In this document: piece after piece, positions 39,584-48,384 of the stretch
Numbering within the stretch: position 1 is the stretch's first letter
Layout of the letters: each line of letters starts with the position of its first letter
DNA from: Phaeacidiphilus oryzae TH49
Lineage (GTDB): Bacteria; Actinomycetota; Actinomycetes; Streptomycetales; Streptomycetaceae
Reading direction: 5' to 3'
Assembly (NCBI RefSeq): GCF_000744815.1
Contig: NZ_JQMQ01000005.1
Coordinates: forward strand, 380,055 to 444,054
DNA length: 64,000 nt
Program-made: the position numbers and the translations under genes
Notes under the pieces: model-generated
What the model was told of the DNA's origin: nothing
Seen by the model: only the letters and a program-made list of their open reading frames with translations
The model's database searches: none

Positions 39584-41382
39584 CCTCCGCTATCCCCGAG
39601 CAGGGCCGCGCGGCCTCGGACGGGCGGCCGCTCGTCGAGGTGTCCGGTCTCGTGGTGGACTTCCCGGTGGACGACGGGCCCGCGGTCCGGGCGGTGGACG
39701 GCATCGACTTCACCCTGATGCCGGGTCAGGCCCTGGCGCTGGTCGGCGAGTCCGGTTCCGGCAAGAGCACGGTCGCCTCGGCGCTGCTCGGCCTCCACCG
39801 CTCCACCGGGGCCCGGGTGGCGGGCAGCGTACGGGTGGCCGGGGTCGATCCGCTGACCGCCGAGGGCGAGGAGCTGCGCCGGCTGCGCGGCGGTCTGGCG
39901 GCGATGGTCTTCCAGGACCCCCTCTCCTCCCTGGACCCGTACTACTCGATCGGGGACCAGATCGCCGAGGTGTACCGGGTCCACAACCGGGTCGGCCGGC
40001 GGGCGGCCCGGGCCCGGGCGGTGGAGGTGCTGGACCGGGTCGGCATCCCGGACGCGGACCGTCGCGCCCGCTCCCGTCCGCACGAGTTCAGCGGCGGGAT
40101 GCGGCAGCGGGCGCTGATCGCGATGGCACTGGCCTGCGAGCCGCGGCTGCTGGTCGCGGACGAGCCGACCACCGCCCTGGACGTCACCGTGCAGGCCCAG
40201 ATCCTGGACCTGCTGCACGAGTTGCGCGCGGAGACCGGTGCCGGGCTGCTGCTGGTCACCCACGACCTCGGGGTGGCCGCGGGCAGCGTGGACCGGGTGC
40301 TGGTGATGAAGGACGGCCGGGCGGTCGAGGACGGCGAGGTCGGCGACGTGCTGGGCTCGCCGGCCGAGCCGTACACCCGGCGGCTGCTGGACGCGGTGCC
40401 GCGGGTGGAGACCGCGGAGCGGGCCGAGATCGTCGAGCGGGTGGAGACCGTCGAGCGGGTCGCGTCGGTCGAGCGTGACGCTGCCGCGGGAGCGGCGGAG
40501 CCGGTCGCGGAGGACGCCGGGCCGGGCGAGGTGCTGCTCCGGGCGACGGATCTGCGGCGCGAGTTCCATCGGCGCGGGGCGCCCAGGATCGCCGCCGTGG
40601 ACGGCGTCTCGCTGACCGTCGGCGAGGGCGAGGCACTCGGCGTGGTCGGCGAGTCCGGCAGCGGGAAGACCACCCTCGGCCGGATGCTGGTCCGCCTCCT
40701 CGACCCGACCTCGGGCCGGCTGGAGTACCGGGGCCAGGACATCGGCACGCTGAAGGAACGTCAGCTCCGGCCCTTCCGCAGCGAGTTGCAGATGGTCTTC
40801 CAGGACCCGGTGGCCTCGCTCAACCCGCGCCGCAGCATCGGCGAGTCCATCGCCGACCCGCTGCGCGCGGCCGGCGTGCTCGACGAGCGGGGGATCACCG
40901 GCCGGGTGCGGGAACTGCTGGAACGGGTCGGCCTCGACCCCGACTGGTACAACCGCTACCCCCACGAGTTCTCCGGCGGGCAGCGCCAGCGGGTCGGCAT
41001 CGCGCGGGCGCTGGCGCCCGAGCCCCGGCTGATCGTCTGCGACGAGCCGGTCTCCGCACTGGACGTCACCACCCAGGCCCAGGTCGTCGAGCTGCTCGGC
41101 GAACTCCGGCGCGAACTGGGCCTGTCGCTGGTGTTCATCGCCCACGACCTGGCGGTGGTACGGCAGGTCAGCGACCGGGTCGCGGTGATGCGGGCCGGGC
41201 GGGTGGTGGAGAGCGGCACCGTCGAGCGGGTCTTCGAGGCGCCGGCGCACGCGTACACCCGCTCCCTGCTGGACGCCGTGCCGGTCCTCGACCCGGCGGA
41301 GTCGGCGGTCCGCCGGGAGGCGCGCCGCGCGGCCCGCCGGGCGCCCGCAGAGGCGGACGCCCTTGCGGGGCAGGCCAACTGA
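39580..41382 (+). CDS. Fused dual ATP-binding protein of the Dpp/Opp importer
   Basis: This 600-residue protein joins two ABC ATPase domains (DppD-like and DppF-like). Walker A motifs are GESGSGKST (about residue 50) and GESGSGKTT (about 358). Signatures are SGGMRQR and SGGQRQR, with Walker B regions RLLVADEPTTALD and RLIVCDEPVSALD. The inter-domain linker (about residues 273-315) is made of short Glu/Arg/Val repeats such as VETVERVASVERD. Fused DppDF proteins are common in actinomycetes, but the linker repeats are distinctive. Starts inside the DppB stop (ATGA). Confidence 0.94.
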   Translation: MTSAIPEQGRAASDGRPLVEVSGLVVDFPVDDGPAVRAVDGIDFTLMPGQALALVGESGSGKSTVASALLGLHRSTGARVAGSVRVAGVDPLTAEGEELRRLRGGLAAMVFQDPLSSLDPYYSIGDQIAEVYRVHNRVGRRAARARAVEVLDRVGIPDADRRARSRPHEFSGGMRQRALIAMALACEPRLLVADEPTTALDVTVQAQILDLLHELRAETGAGLLLVTHDLGVAAGSVDRVLVMKDGRAVEDGEVGDVLGSPAEPYTRRLLDAVPRVETAERAEIVERVETVERVASVERDAAAGAAEPVAEDAGPGEVLLRATDLRREFHRRGAPRIAAVDGVSLTVGEGEALGVVGESGSGKTTLGRMLVRLLDPTSGRLEYRGQDIGTLKERQLRPFRSELQMVFQDPVASLNPRRSIGESIADPLRAAGVLDERGITGRVRELLERVGLDPDWYNRYPHEFSGGQRQRVGIARALAPEPRLIVCDEPVSALDVTTQAQVVELLGELRRELGLSLVFIAHDLAVVRQVSDRVAVMRAGRVVESGTVERVFEAPAHAYTRSLLDAVPVLDPAESAVRREARRAARRAPAEADALAGQAN

Positions 41383-41395
41383 CCTTCCGTCAGGA

Positions 41396-41845
41396 TTACC
41401 GGTGCGGGCCCGGTCGGCGCACCATGAAGACGTCGACCGGGTCCTCCGCCTCCACGGTGAACCCGTGCCGCTCGTACAGCCGTTGGGCTGCGCTGCCCCG
41501 GAGGACGTTCAGCCGGACCGGGGCGCCGGCGGCGTCGGCCCGCCGCAGCAGGGTCCGCAGCACCGCCGTGCCGATGCCGGCCCCCTGGCAGGACTCGGCG
41601 AGGTAGAAGTGCTCCAGCCACCAGCCGTCCTCCTCCGGACGGAGGGTGACCGAGCCCGCGAGAGCACCGCCGACCAGGACGATCGAGGTGTGCCGGCTGG
41701 AGAAGCCGTCCCGCAGCCGCTGCCTGACCCGGTGCTCGTCGTACCGCCCCAGGCGTTGCAGGTCCGGCCGCATGACGACGGCCCGCAGCTCAGCGATCGC
41801 CTCCACGTCCGCCGGCTCCGCCGCGCGCAGCTTCCAGTCCGCCAT
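41396..41845 (-). CDS. GNAT-family N-acetyltransferase
   Basis: This 149-residue single-domain acetyltransferase has the acetyl-CoA pyrophosphate loop SCQGAGIGTAVLRTLLRRA (about residues 85-105) and the C-terminal LYERHGFTVEAEDPVDVFMVRR segment. The beta-strand WWLEHFYLAESCQG is typical. Substrate unknown. It is convergent with the ABC ATPase gene, with a short CTGAC/GTCAG stem (about 41382-41396) between them. Confidence 0.9.
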   Translation of the reverse strand: MADWKLRAAEPADVEAIAELRAVVMRPDLQRLGRYDEHRVRQRLRDGFSSRHTSIVLVGGALAGSVTLRPEEDGWWLEHFYLAESCQGAGIGTAVLRTLLRRADAAGAPVRLNVLRGSAAQRLYERHGFTVEAEDPVDVFMVRRPGPHR

Positions 41846-41940
41846 GGCCGCGAGTATCCCAGTGGCCGGCGGGTCGGCGGGGCGGGGGCGCGGGGAGGGG
41901 TGCGGGGAGCGGACGCGGTCACCGCAGGGGAGGGCTCACG

Positions 41941-42678
41941 TCAGTCGAGGAGGGTCGGCTCGGCCTCCAGCTCGGCGCGGACGGCGGCCTCCCAGAAGCC
42001 GATGAAGCGGTTGCCGTCCCCGCGCGCCGAGCGCTCCCGCCACCACTGCGGCAGCCTGCTCTCCGCCATGCTGCCGGCCGCCCGCACCATCCACGCGTTG
42101 CGGCAGCGCTGTTCGAGCGAGACCGCGCGCTGGTGGACCGCACGGACGGTGGAGCCCAGGACGAGGACGCCGTGCCCGGCGAGCAGCGCGAGCTCGGCGC
42201 CGCCCATCGCGGCGACCGCCCGGCCGGCCGCCTGCGGCGAGTCGACCCCGCCGCCGTACTCGTCGACGAGCACCAACTCACCGCCCCCGCCCAGGCTGGA
42301 GCTCTGGTCGTAGGCCTGCGGGACCTCCGCCATGTCGGCCCAGACGGTGCCGAACCGCGGGTGGCTGTGCACGGCGACGCCGATCCCGGGGCGCTGCCGG
42401 TGGAGCGCCAGATGCAGCGGGATGCCCAGCGGCACCGGCCACTCCCCCTCGACGACCTCGCCGTCCAGGTCGATCCTGATCACCTCGCTGGGGCGGAGCT
42501 CCCGCCAGGTCAGCAGCCAGGGATTGCAGAGGAGGGTGCCGTCGCCGAGGTTGTAGGTGATGTGGCCGGCCAGGTGGTCGTCGTAGCCCTCCCGCCAGAG
42601 GGCGCGGGCGAGGAGGGCGATCTCCTGGGCCGGCGTCAGGTCGGGGATCAGCTTGTCGGGGCTGGGGACGAACGGCAT
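41941..42678 (-). CDS. Class II aldolase/adducin family protein
   Basis: This 245-residue protein has the class II aldolase fold. Zinc ligands are visible as HSHP (about residues 109-112) and GHGV (about 183-186); the early region YDDHLAGHITYNL is also family-typical. Members split aldols such as fuculose- or rhamnulose-phosphate or act in CoA-linked side-chain degradation. The gene is on the same strand as the thiolase and OB-fold genes but separated by a 147-base gap with a 9-bp tandem repeat. Context suggests retro-aldol cleavage in a degradative pathway. Confidence 0.88.
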   Translation of the reverse strand: MPFVPSPDKLIPDLTPAQEIALLARALWREGYDDHLAGHITYNLGDGTLLCNPWLLTWRELRPSEVIRIDLDGEVVEGEWPVPLGIPLHLALHRQRPGIGVAVHSHPRFGTVWADMAEVPQAYDQSSSLGGGGELVLVDEYGGGVDSPQAAGRAVAAMGGAELALLAGHGVLVLGSTVRAVHQRAVSLEQRCRNAWMVRAAGSMAESRLPQWWRERSARGDGNRFIGFWEAAVRAELEAEPTLLD

Positions 42679-42723
42679 GGTCCTCTCCTCGCCGGTCCAG
42701 TCTGCTTGCCTGGGCGGTTCTGC

Positions 42724-42777
42724 CGGGTCTGCGGGGTCTGCGGGGTCTGCGGGGTCTGCGGGGTCTGCGGGGTCTGC
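42724..42777. repeat. Six perfect tandem copies of a 9-bp unit (GGGTCTGCG)
   Basis: Units run head to tail from 42724 to 42777, between the thiolase stop and the aldolase start. A shorter CCCTTCGGG pair follows. The array is not in a gene. On the minus strand it lies in the leader of the aldolase transcript or the thiolase-aldolase spacer. Confidence 0.9.
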
Positions 42778-42825
42778 GGACCCTTCGGGCCCTTCGGGCT
42801 TTGGGCACTGAGGGGGGCCAGGGGG

Positions 42826-44028
42826 TCAGGCCGCCGCCCGCTCCAGGATGTGGACGCCGCAGGCCGAGCCCAGGCCGATGACGTGGGCCAGGCCGACCCT
42901 GGCCCCCTCGATCTGCCGGTCGCCCGCCTCCCCGCGCAGATGGTGGGCGATCTCCCAGACGTTGGCGATACCGGTGGCCGAGATCGGGTGGCCCTTGGAC
43001 TGCAGCCCGCCCGAGACGTTGACCGGCAGCCGGCCGTCCCGCCAGGGCGCCCCGGAGGCGAAGAAGTCCACCGCGCCGCCCTCCTCGCAGAGCCGCAGGT
43101 TGTCGTAGTGCACCAGCTCGGCGGTGGCGAAGCAGTCGTGGAGCTCCACCAGATCGAGGTCCTCCGGGCCGACGCCGGCCTGTTCGTAGGCCTGGTCGGC
43201 GGCGTTCCGGGTCAGCGTGTTGACGTTCGGCAGCACCTGGCAGGCCTCCTCCCAGGGGTCGCTGGTCAGGACGGAGGCGGTGATCTTGACGGCCCGCCGC
43301 CGCTGACCAGGCGAGAGGGTGCGCAGCCGGGTGCCGCCGACCAGTACGGCCGCCGCCGCGCCGTCGCAGTTGGCGGAGCACATCGCCCGGGTGTTGGGGT
43401 AGGCGATCATCGGCTCGGCCATGATCTGCTCGGCCGACATCGGCCTGGTGTACGCCGCCAGGGGGTTGAGGGTGGAGTGGGCGTGGTTCTTCTCGCTGAT
43501 CCGGGCGAACAGCTCGAAGTCCGCGCCGCCGTAGCGGTGCGCGTACTCCATTCCGACCTGGGCGAAGACGCCCGGCATCCCCTGGGTGCCGATCCGGCCG
43601 TCGGTGTCGCCGACCGCCCCGAAGCGCCCTGTCCTGGTCCACTCCTCGGGCTCGGCGCGGCGCGGGCGGGCACCCAGATGTCCGGCCCCGGCCAGCTTCT
43701 CCACCCCGACCGCCAGCCCCATGTCGGCCTCGCCGGCCTTGATCGCCATGGACACCGTACGCAGCGCGGTGGCGCCGGTGGCGCAGGCGTTCTGCACGTT
43801 GAAGACGGGGATGCCGGTCTGCCCGATCTGCTTCTGCAGCAACTGGCCGACGCTGCCGCCCATCCCGAGGAGGTTGCCCGCGGCCAGGACGCCCATCTCC
43901 TTCATGGTCACCTCGCCGTCCCGGAGGGCGCCGAGAGCGGCCTCCGCGGCCAGGTCGATCAGGTCCAGATCGCGGTGCTTGCCGAACTTCGTCATCGTGG
44001 CGCCGAGCAGCCACACGTCCTCAGCCAT
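42826..44028 (-). CDS. Thiolase-family protein (lipid-transfer/SCP2-thiolase type)
   Basis: This 400-residue thiolase-fold protein is of the type that works with DUF35 OB-fold partners in steroid or aromatic side-chain degradation. The nucleophilic Cys is in NVQNACATGATALRTV (about residue 81). Other conserved parts are ELHDCFATAELV, SGGLQSKGHPISATG and GLGSACGVHILE. The ATG start overlaps the OB-fold gene stop as ATGA, indicating a stable pair of proteins. A longer frame upstream falls in the OB-fold gene and was rejected. It may carry out retro-aldol or retro-Claisen cleavage of an acyl-CoA. Confidence 0.92.
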   Translation of the reverse strand: MAEDVWLLGATMTKFGKHRDLDLIDLAAEAALGALRDGEVTMKEMGVLAAGNLLGMGGSVGQLLQKQIGQTGIPVFNVQNACATGATALRTVSMAIKAGEADMGLAVGVEKLAGAGHLGARPRRAEPEEWTRTGRFGAVGDTDGRIGTQGMPGVFAQVGMEYAHRYGGADFELFARISEKNHAHSTLNPLAAYTRPMSAEQIMAEPMIAYPNTRAMCSANCDGAAAAVLVGGTRLRTLSPGQRRRAVKITASVLTSDPWEEACQVLPNVNTLTRNAADQAYEQAGVGPEDLDLVELHDCFATAELVHYDNLRLCEEGGAVDFFASGAPWRDGRLPVNVSGGLQSKGHPISATGIANVWEIAHHLRGEAGDRQIEGARVGLAHVIGLGSACGVHILERAAA

Positions 44029-44501
44029 CAGTTCCGTCCTTCCGAGGCGCCGTCCTCGAGGGGTGCGAAGCCGAAGTTCACCGCGTCCACGCCCTTGCCG
44101 TCGGTGCCGGCCACATAGGTGGAGAGGGCGACCCTCATGCCGAGCCGGATGTGCCCGGGATCCGGCTCGGTGCCGATGATGTTGCCCGCCACCTTGGTCC
44201 CGCCGCAGTCCACCACCGCCGCCGCGTACGGCACGGGGATGCCGGGGGCCGCCGCCGTCACGATGGTGAAGGAGGTCACCTCGCCGGTGGTGGGGAGGTC
44301 CGCCGGGGCGAACTCGGTGCCGCCGCAGGACGCGCAGGCGTTGCGGCGGTCGAAGTAGCGGGCGCCGCACTCCGCGCACTCGTGGGCGACCAGGTGCGGC
44401 TCCGGGCCGAGGACCAGGTAGTCGACGTAGGGAATCCGACTGATCTGGCCGATCTGACTGGACTGACCGAACTGACTGCTCCGACCGATCTGAGCGCTCA
44501 C
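44028..44501 (-). CDS. DUF35 Zn-ribbon/OB-fold protein, thiolase partner
   Basis: This 157-residue protein has a rubredoxin-like zinc ribbon (CAECGARYFDRRNACASCG, about residues 45-65) and a C-terminal OB fold (GEVTSFTIVTAAAPGIPVPYAAAVVD). It resembles MaoC/thiolase-associated OB proteins that bind acyl-CoA. The GTG at 44501 has GAAGGAG eight bases upstream. The first 25 residues contain three short related repeats (SQxGxSS-like), an unusual leader. Divergent from the amidohydrolase gene, with a palindrome between. Confidence 0.88.
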   Translation of the reverse strand: MSAQIGRSSQFGQSSQIGQISRIPYVDYLVLGPEPHLVAHECAECGARYFDRRNACASCGGTEFAPADLPTTGEVTSFTIVTAAAPGIPVPYAAAVVDCGGTKVAGNIIGTEPDPGHIRLGMRVALSTYVAGTDGKGVDAVNFGFAPLEDGASEGRN

Positions 44502-44549
44502 CAGGATGGCTCCTTCCGCCCCCGGCCGGCGCCGGGCCGCGGCCGTATC

Positions 44550-44562
44550 TGACGACCCGTCA
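44550..44562. promoter_or_regulatory. Palindrome between OB-fold/thiolase and amidohydrolase genes
   Basis: TGACGACCCGTCA has perfect 5-bp arms and a 3-base centre, and sits 48 bases before the OB-fold GTG and 76 bases before the amidohydrolase ATG. It is a candidate TetR-type operator coordinating both directions. No dedicated regulator gene is adjacent. Confidence 0.45.
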
Positions 44563-44638
44563 ACTCTTCTTGAGCGCAAGGTAAACGGATATTGTATGTT
44601 CTTCAAGCCCGCGCCATCGGGAGCGACCGGGAGTGAGG

Positions 44639-45838
44639 ATGACCCAGCGACTGGACTCGGAGCTGTTCCTGCCGGAACCCGAGGCGGCCCGGCTCAGATA
44701 CACCGTGATCTCGGTGGACGACCACGTGGTGGAGCCGCCGCACCTCTTCGCCACCCACCTCCCGCCCGCCCTGCGGGACCGCGGCCCCAGGATCGTGGAG
44801 ACCGGATCCGGCGCCGAGGTATGGGAGTTCGAGGGCGCGACCTACTCGCAGGTCGGGATGAACGCGGTCGCCGGACGGCGGCCGGAGACGGTGGCCTTCG
44901 AACCGTTCCGCTTCGACCAGATGCGCCCCGGCTGCTACGACGTCCACGCCCGGGTGCGCGACATGGACCTGGGCGGGATCTGGGCCATGCTCAACTTCCC
45001 GTCCCAGATCACCGGATTCTGCGGCCGGGTCTTCAGCTTCGCCAAGGACCCGGAGGTCGGCCGCGCCTGCGTCCGAGCCTGGAACGACTGGCTGTACGAG
45101 GAGTGGTACCTGGCCTATCCGCAGCGGATCATTCCCTGCGGGATCGCGTACCTCACCGACCCGGCCGAGGCCGTCCGGGAGATCGAGCGCAACGCGGAGC
45201 GCGGCTTCACCTCGGTCACCTTCCCCGAGCGCCCGCACAACATCGGCCTGCCCTCGCTCTGGGACCGCGAGCACTGGGACCCGATCATCCGCGCCTGCGT
45301 CGAGACCGGCACCGTCGTCTCGCTCCACGTCGGCAGCTCCGGCCTGTACGACATGCCGGACGGCAGCCCGAAGCTGCAGCTGGGCGCGACCATGTTCGGT
45401 CAGCTGTCGCTCGGCGCCTGCAGCGAGTGGCTGTGGTCCGGATACCCGCTGCGGCACCCGGAGTTGAAGATCGCGATGAGCGAGGGCGGGATCGGCTGGG
45501 TGCCGATGCTGATCGACCGCCTGGACAACATCATCGACCGCTCCGGGTACGGTCTCGGCTGGCACGAGCGGCCGGCCGACGTGCTGCGCAGGAACTTCTG
45601 GTTCTGCACCCTGGACGACCCCTCGACGATCGCGCTGCGCCATGTCATCGGCGTGGACAACATCATGCTGGAGACCGACTACCCGCACGGCGACGGCACC
45701 TGGCCGCACACCCAGGACGTCCTGGACCGCTACTGGAAGGACATCCCGCCGGCCGAACTGCGGCAGATGTGCAGCCTCAACGCCGCCCGGCTGTACCGGC
45801 ATCCGCTGCCGCCGGTGGTCCTCCCCGCCGACACCTGA
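44639..45838 (+). CDS. Amidohydrolase family protein (ACMSD/amidohydrolase_2 type)
   Basis: This protein of about 399 residues is a TIM-barrel metal-dependent hydrolase/decarboxylase of the amidohydrolase_2 group. Recognisable parts are VISVDDHVVEPPHLF at the N-terminus (metal DxH-like), VSLHVGSSG in the middle (His ligand) and the C-terminal LETDYPHGDGTWPHT (Asp/His of the active site). Actinobacterial members appear in degradation clusters of aromatic or polyketide-like compounds. A GTG two codons upstream is an alternative start. Regulated, by inference, from the shared palindrome with the thiolase/OB-fold genes. Confidence 0.88.
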   Translation: MTQRLDSELFLPEPEAARLRYTVISVDDHVVEPPHLFATHLPPALRDRGPRIVETGSGAEVWEFEGATYSQVGMNAVAGRRPETVAFEPFRFDQMRPGCYDVHARVRDMDLGGIWAMLNFPSQITGFCGRVFSFAKDPEVGRACVRAWNDWLYEEWYLAYPQRIIPCGIAYLTDPAEAVREIERNAERGFTSVTFPERPHNIGLPSLWDREHWDPIIRACVETGTVVSLHVGSSGLYDMPDGSPKLQLGATMFGQLSLGACSEWLWSGYPLRHPELKIAMSEGGIGWVPMLIDRLDNIIDRSGYGLGWHERPADVLRRNFWFCTLDDPSTIALRHVIGVDNIMLETDYPHGDGTWPHTQDVLDRYWKDIPPAELRQMCSLNAARLYRHPLPPVVLPADT

Positions 45839-45895
45839 CCCGGCCGGCTCCCGGGGGACGCCCCGGAGAGCGCGGGCGACGGTCAGGGTGCCCCG

Positions 45896-46660
45896 ATGGA
45901 GCGCGCGACCGAGAAGCCGAGACGCCAGGACGAGTCCGCGGAGCGGGACCGGGTCAACGACTACGACGGCTTCGCCGAGGCCTACGCGGCGGAGAACGAG
46001 GACGGCCTGGCCAACGCCTACTACGACCGGCCGGCGATGCCGGCCCTGGCCGGGGAGGTGACCGGACGTCAAATCCTGGACGCCGGCTGCGGTTCGGGGC
46101 CGCTGGCCGCCGCGCTCCGCGACCGCGGCGCCACCGTCACCGGCGTCGACTCCAGCGCCGCGATGCTGGCGCTGGCGCGGCGCCGGCTCGGCGACGGTGC
46201 TTCGCTCCACCTGGCCGACCTGCGCGACCCGCTGCCGTTCGGCGACGGCGCCTTCGACGACGTGGTCGCCTCGCTGGTGCTCCACTACCTGGAGGACTGG
46301 GGTCCGACCCTGGCCGAGCTGCGGCGGGTGCTCCGGCCCGGCGGCCGGCTGATCGCCTCGGTGGACCACCCCATCGCGGCCTACGGCCTCCAGGACCCCC
46401 GGCCGGACTACTTCGCGACCACCAGCTACACCTTCGACTGGATGCTGGACGGGCGGCCCGTCCCGATGAGGCTCTGGCGCAAGCCCCTCCACGCGATGAC
46501 CGACGCCTTCGGCGCCGCCGGCTTCCGCCTCGGCACGATCGCCGAACCGCGGCCCGACCCCGCGGCCCGCGACCGCCACCCCGACCAGTACCGCGTCTTC
46601 GCCACCCGGCCGACCTTCCTGTACTTCGTCGTGGAGGTGCCGCGCGATCGCGATTCGTGA
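45896..46660 (+). CDS. Class I SAM-dependent methyltransferase
   Basis: This 254-residue methyltransferase has the SAM-binding motif I ILDAGCGSGPLAAALRDRG (about residues 58-76), motif II VTGVDSSAAMLALARRRL and the later LRRVLRPGGRLIASVDHPI segment. It resembles UbiE/Coq5-like small-molecule methyltransferases. It follows the amidohydrolase gene by 57 bases on the same strand. Substrate unknown. Confidence 0.9.
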   Translation: MERATEKPRRQDESAERDRVNDYDGFAEAYAAENEDGLANAYYDRPAMPALAGEVTGRQILDAGCGSGPLAAALRDRGATVTGVDSSAAMLALARRRLGDGASLHLADLRDPLPFGDGAFDDVVASLVLHYLEDWGPTLAELRRVLRPGGRLIASVDHPIAAYGLQDPRPDYFATTSYTFDWMLDGRPVPMRLWRKPLHAMTDAFGAAGFRLGTIAEPRPDPAARDRHPDQYRVFATRPTFLYFVVEVPRDRDS

Positions 46661-46751
46661 TCGCGCGTTCTCGGGTCGACGGTGGTTCGCGGCCCGCCGC
46701 CGGTGTGGAGTGGGGGTGAACCGTCCACGTCCACGAAGCGGGAGCGACACC

Positions 46752-47636
46752 ATGTCCACGACGGCCCTCGACGAGCGGCTGCGGCGGCCCGCCGTACTGC
46801 GATCGATCCGGCTCGGCGAACTGAAGGTGACCTGTCTTCCGGACGGGGCGGTCGAGTTGGACGCCCGGGCCTGGCTGCCGGAGAGCACCGAGGAGACCTG
46901 GGCCGCCCATCCCGAGTACCTCGACGCGGCCGGGAACCTGGTCTGCGGAGTCGGCGGACTGCTGGTCGAGCGGGGCTCCAGGGCGCTGCTGATCGACGCG
47001 GGCTTCGGCCCGTATGCGGTGCCCCCGCAGCCGGGGAACCCGCGCCGGGCCATCCATGGCGGCGCACTGCCGGAGAGCCTCGCCGCCGTGGGGCGCGCCC
47101 CGGAGACCATCGAGGCGGTGGCGATCACCCATCTCCATCTGGACCACATCGGCTGGGCCTACAGCCCCCTCCCCGGGACCGGCCGGCTGCCGTTCGGCGG
47201 CTGCGACCTCCTGATCGCCGCCCCCGAGTGGGAGCACCGCCACCTGCTCCGCGAGCGCGGGGTCACGCCGGAGATCCTCCGCACCCTCGCCCCGCGGGTG
47301 CGCACCGTCTCCGACGGCGAGGAGGTCTTCCCCGGCGTGCGGGTCTCCCTCAGCGCGGGACACACGGCGGGGCACGCCTCCTATGTGATCACCGGCGGCG
47401 GCCGGCGGCTGATCGCGTTCGGCGACGCGATGCACTCCCCCATCCAGGTCGACCACCCCGAGTGGTCCGCCGCGGCCGATCTGGACCCCGAGCGGGCCGC
47501 CCGGGAACGCCGACGGCTGGTCGCCGAGCTGGCGGAGCCGGACACCCTCGGCTTCGGAGTCCACTTCGCGGACGTGGTCTTCGGCCGGGTGGTCCCGGGC
47601 GCCGGGGACGGGCCGGCCTGGCGGCCGATCGACTGA
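46752..47636 (+). CDS. MBL-fold metallo-hydrolase
   Basis: This 294-residue metallo-beta-lactamase-fold enzyme has the zinc motif HLHLDHIG (about residues 121-128). Further His/Asp ligands occur in SAGHTAGHASY and IAFGDAMHSP. It could act as a lactonase, thioesterase or similar hydrolase. ATG 46752 has GGGAG upstream; the longer frame starts in the intergenic region. The stop TGA directly abuts the convergent methyltransferase stop. Confidence 0.9.
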   Translation: MSTTALDERLRRPAVLRSIRLGELKVTCLPDGAVELDARAWLPESTEETWAAHPEYLDAAGNLVCGVGGLLVERGSRALLIDAGFGPYAVPPQPGNPRRAIHGGALPESLAAVGRAPETIEAVAITHLHLDHIGWAYSPLPGTGRLPFGGCDLLIAAPEWEHRHLLRERGVTPEILRTLAPRVRTVSDGEEVFPGVRVSLSAGHTAGHASYVITGGGRRLIAFGDAMHSPIQVDHPEWSAAADLDPERAARERRRLVAELAEPDTLGFGVHFADVVFGRVVPGAGDGPAWRPID

Positions 47637-48290
47637 CTACGACCCCTTGCGGGCGAGGAGGTGGACCTCCCGGAACTGCCTGCGGTCGGCGGGCGTCGGC
47701 TCGATCACCAGCCGGGCCGTCTCGGCGAGCCCGTGGTCGCGGAGGAGCTCGGCGAGGCGGTCGGGGTGCCAGCGATAGGCCGTGGTCACCGTGTGGTCGT
47801 AGGCCTGGGTCTCCGCATGCGGCCCGTCGGTGGCCGGGAACTCCATCAGCAGCTGACCGCCGGGCGCCAGCACCCGGGCGAACTCGGCCAGGAGGGCGGG
47901 CAGTTCCTCCGGCGGGGTGTGGATCACCGACCACCGCGAGAGCACCCCGCCGAGTACGCCGTCCTCGATGTCCAGCGCGGCCATCGAGCCCACCTCGAAC
48001 CGCATGCTGGGATGGGCCTCGCGAGCCAGCGCGATCATCGCCGGGGAGGCGTCGACGCCGAACGCGTCCAGTCCCAGGGCGCGGAGATGGGCGGTGAGCG
48101 GACCAGGCCCGCAGCCCAGATCGGCGACCCGCTTCGCTCCGCCCGCCGCGGGCACCGACTCCGCGAAGGCGCTCAGCAGGGCGCGCTCCAGCGGCCGGTC
48201 GGCCAGCGGGTCGTGGAAGCGCTCCGCGTAGACGGTGGCGATGGCGTCGTAGGCCTCGCGGGTGGCCTGCAAGGTCTCGGAATCATTCAC
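47637..48290 (-). CDS. Class I SAM-dependent methyltransferase
   Basis: This 217-residue methyltransferase starts at GTG 48290 (VNDSETLQATREAYDAIATVYAERF), which matches the usual start of this family. Motif I is RVADLGCGPGPLTAHLRALG (about residues 54-73), then FGVDASPAMIALAREAHP and VLAPGGQLLMEFPA. Small-molecule methyltransferase of unknown substrate. A longer open frame extends through the hexamer repeat and LysR start and was rejected. Confidence 0.9.
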   Translation of the reverse strand: MNDSETLQATREAYDAIATVYAERFHDPLADRPLERALLSAFAESVPAAGGAKRVADLGCGPGPLTAHLRALGLDAFGVDASPAMIALAREAHPSMRFEVGSMAALDIEDGVLGGVLSRWSVIHTPPEELPALLAEFARVLAPGGQLLMEFPATDGPHAETQAYDHTVTTAYRWHPDRLAELLRDHGLAETARLVIEPTPADRRQFREVHLLARKGS

Positions 48291-48384
48291 CGGCCCGACC
48301 CTAGCGGGGGCGGCCGCGATGCCGCCACGGCGCCGGAGCCGGGCTTCCGGGGCAGATCGCCTACCATTCTCTTGCGAGGAAGAG

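Noticed and set aside
42724-42777. Possible CRISPR array
   Set aside because: Units are 9 bp and contiguous, without spacers, and no cas gene is present.
42133-44118. Cys-Gly-Val repeat peptide within a plus-strand frame (a possible Cys-rich RiPP precursor)
   Set aside because: It is the translation of the 9-bp array in a frame antisense to the aldolase and thiolase genes, with no start or leader of its own.
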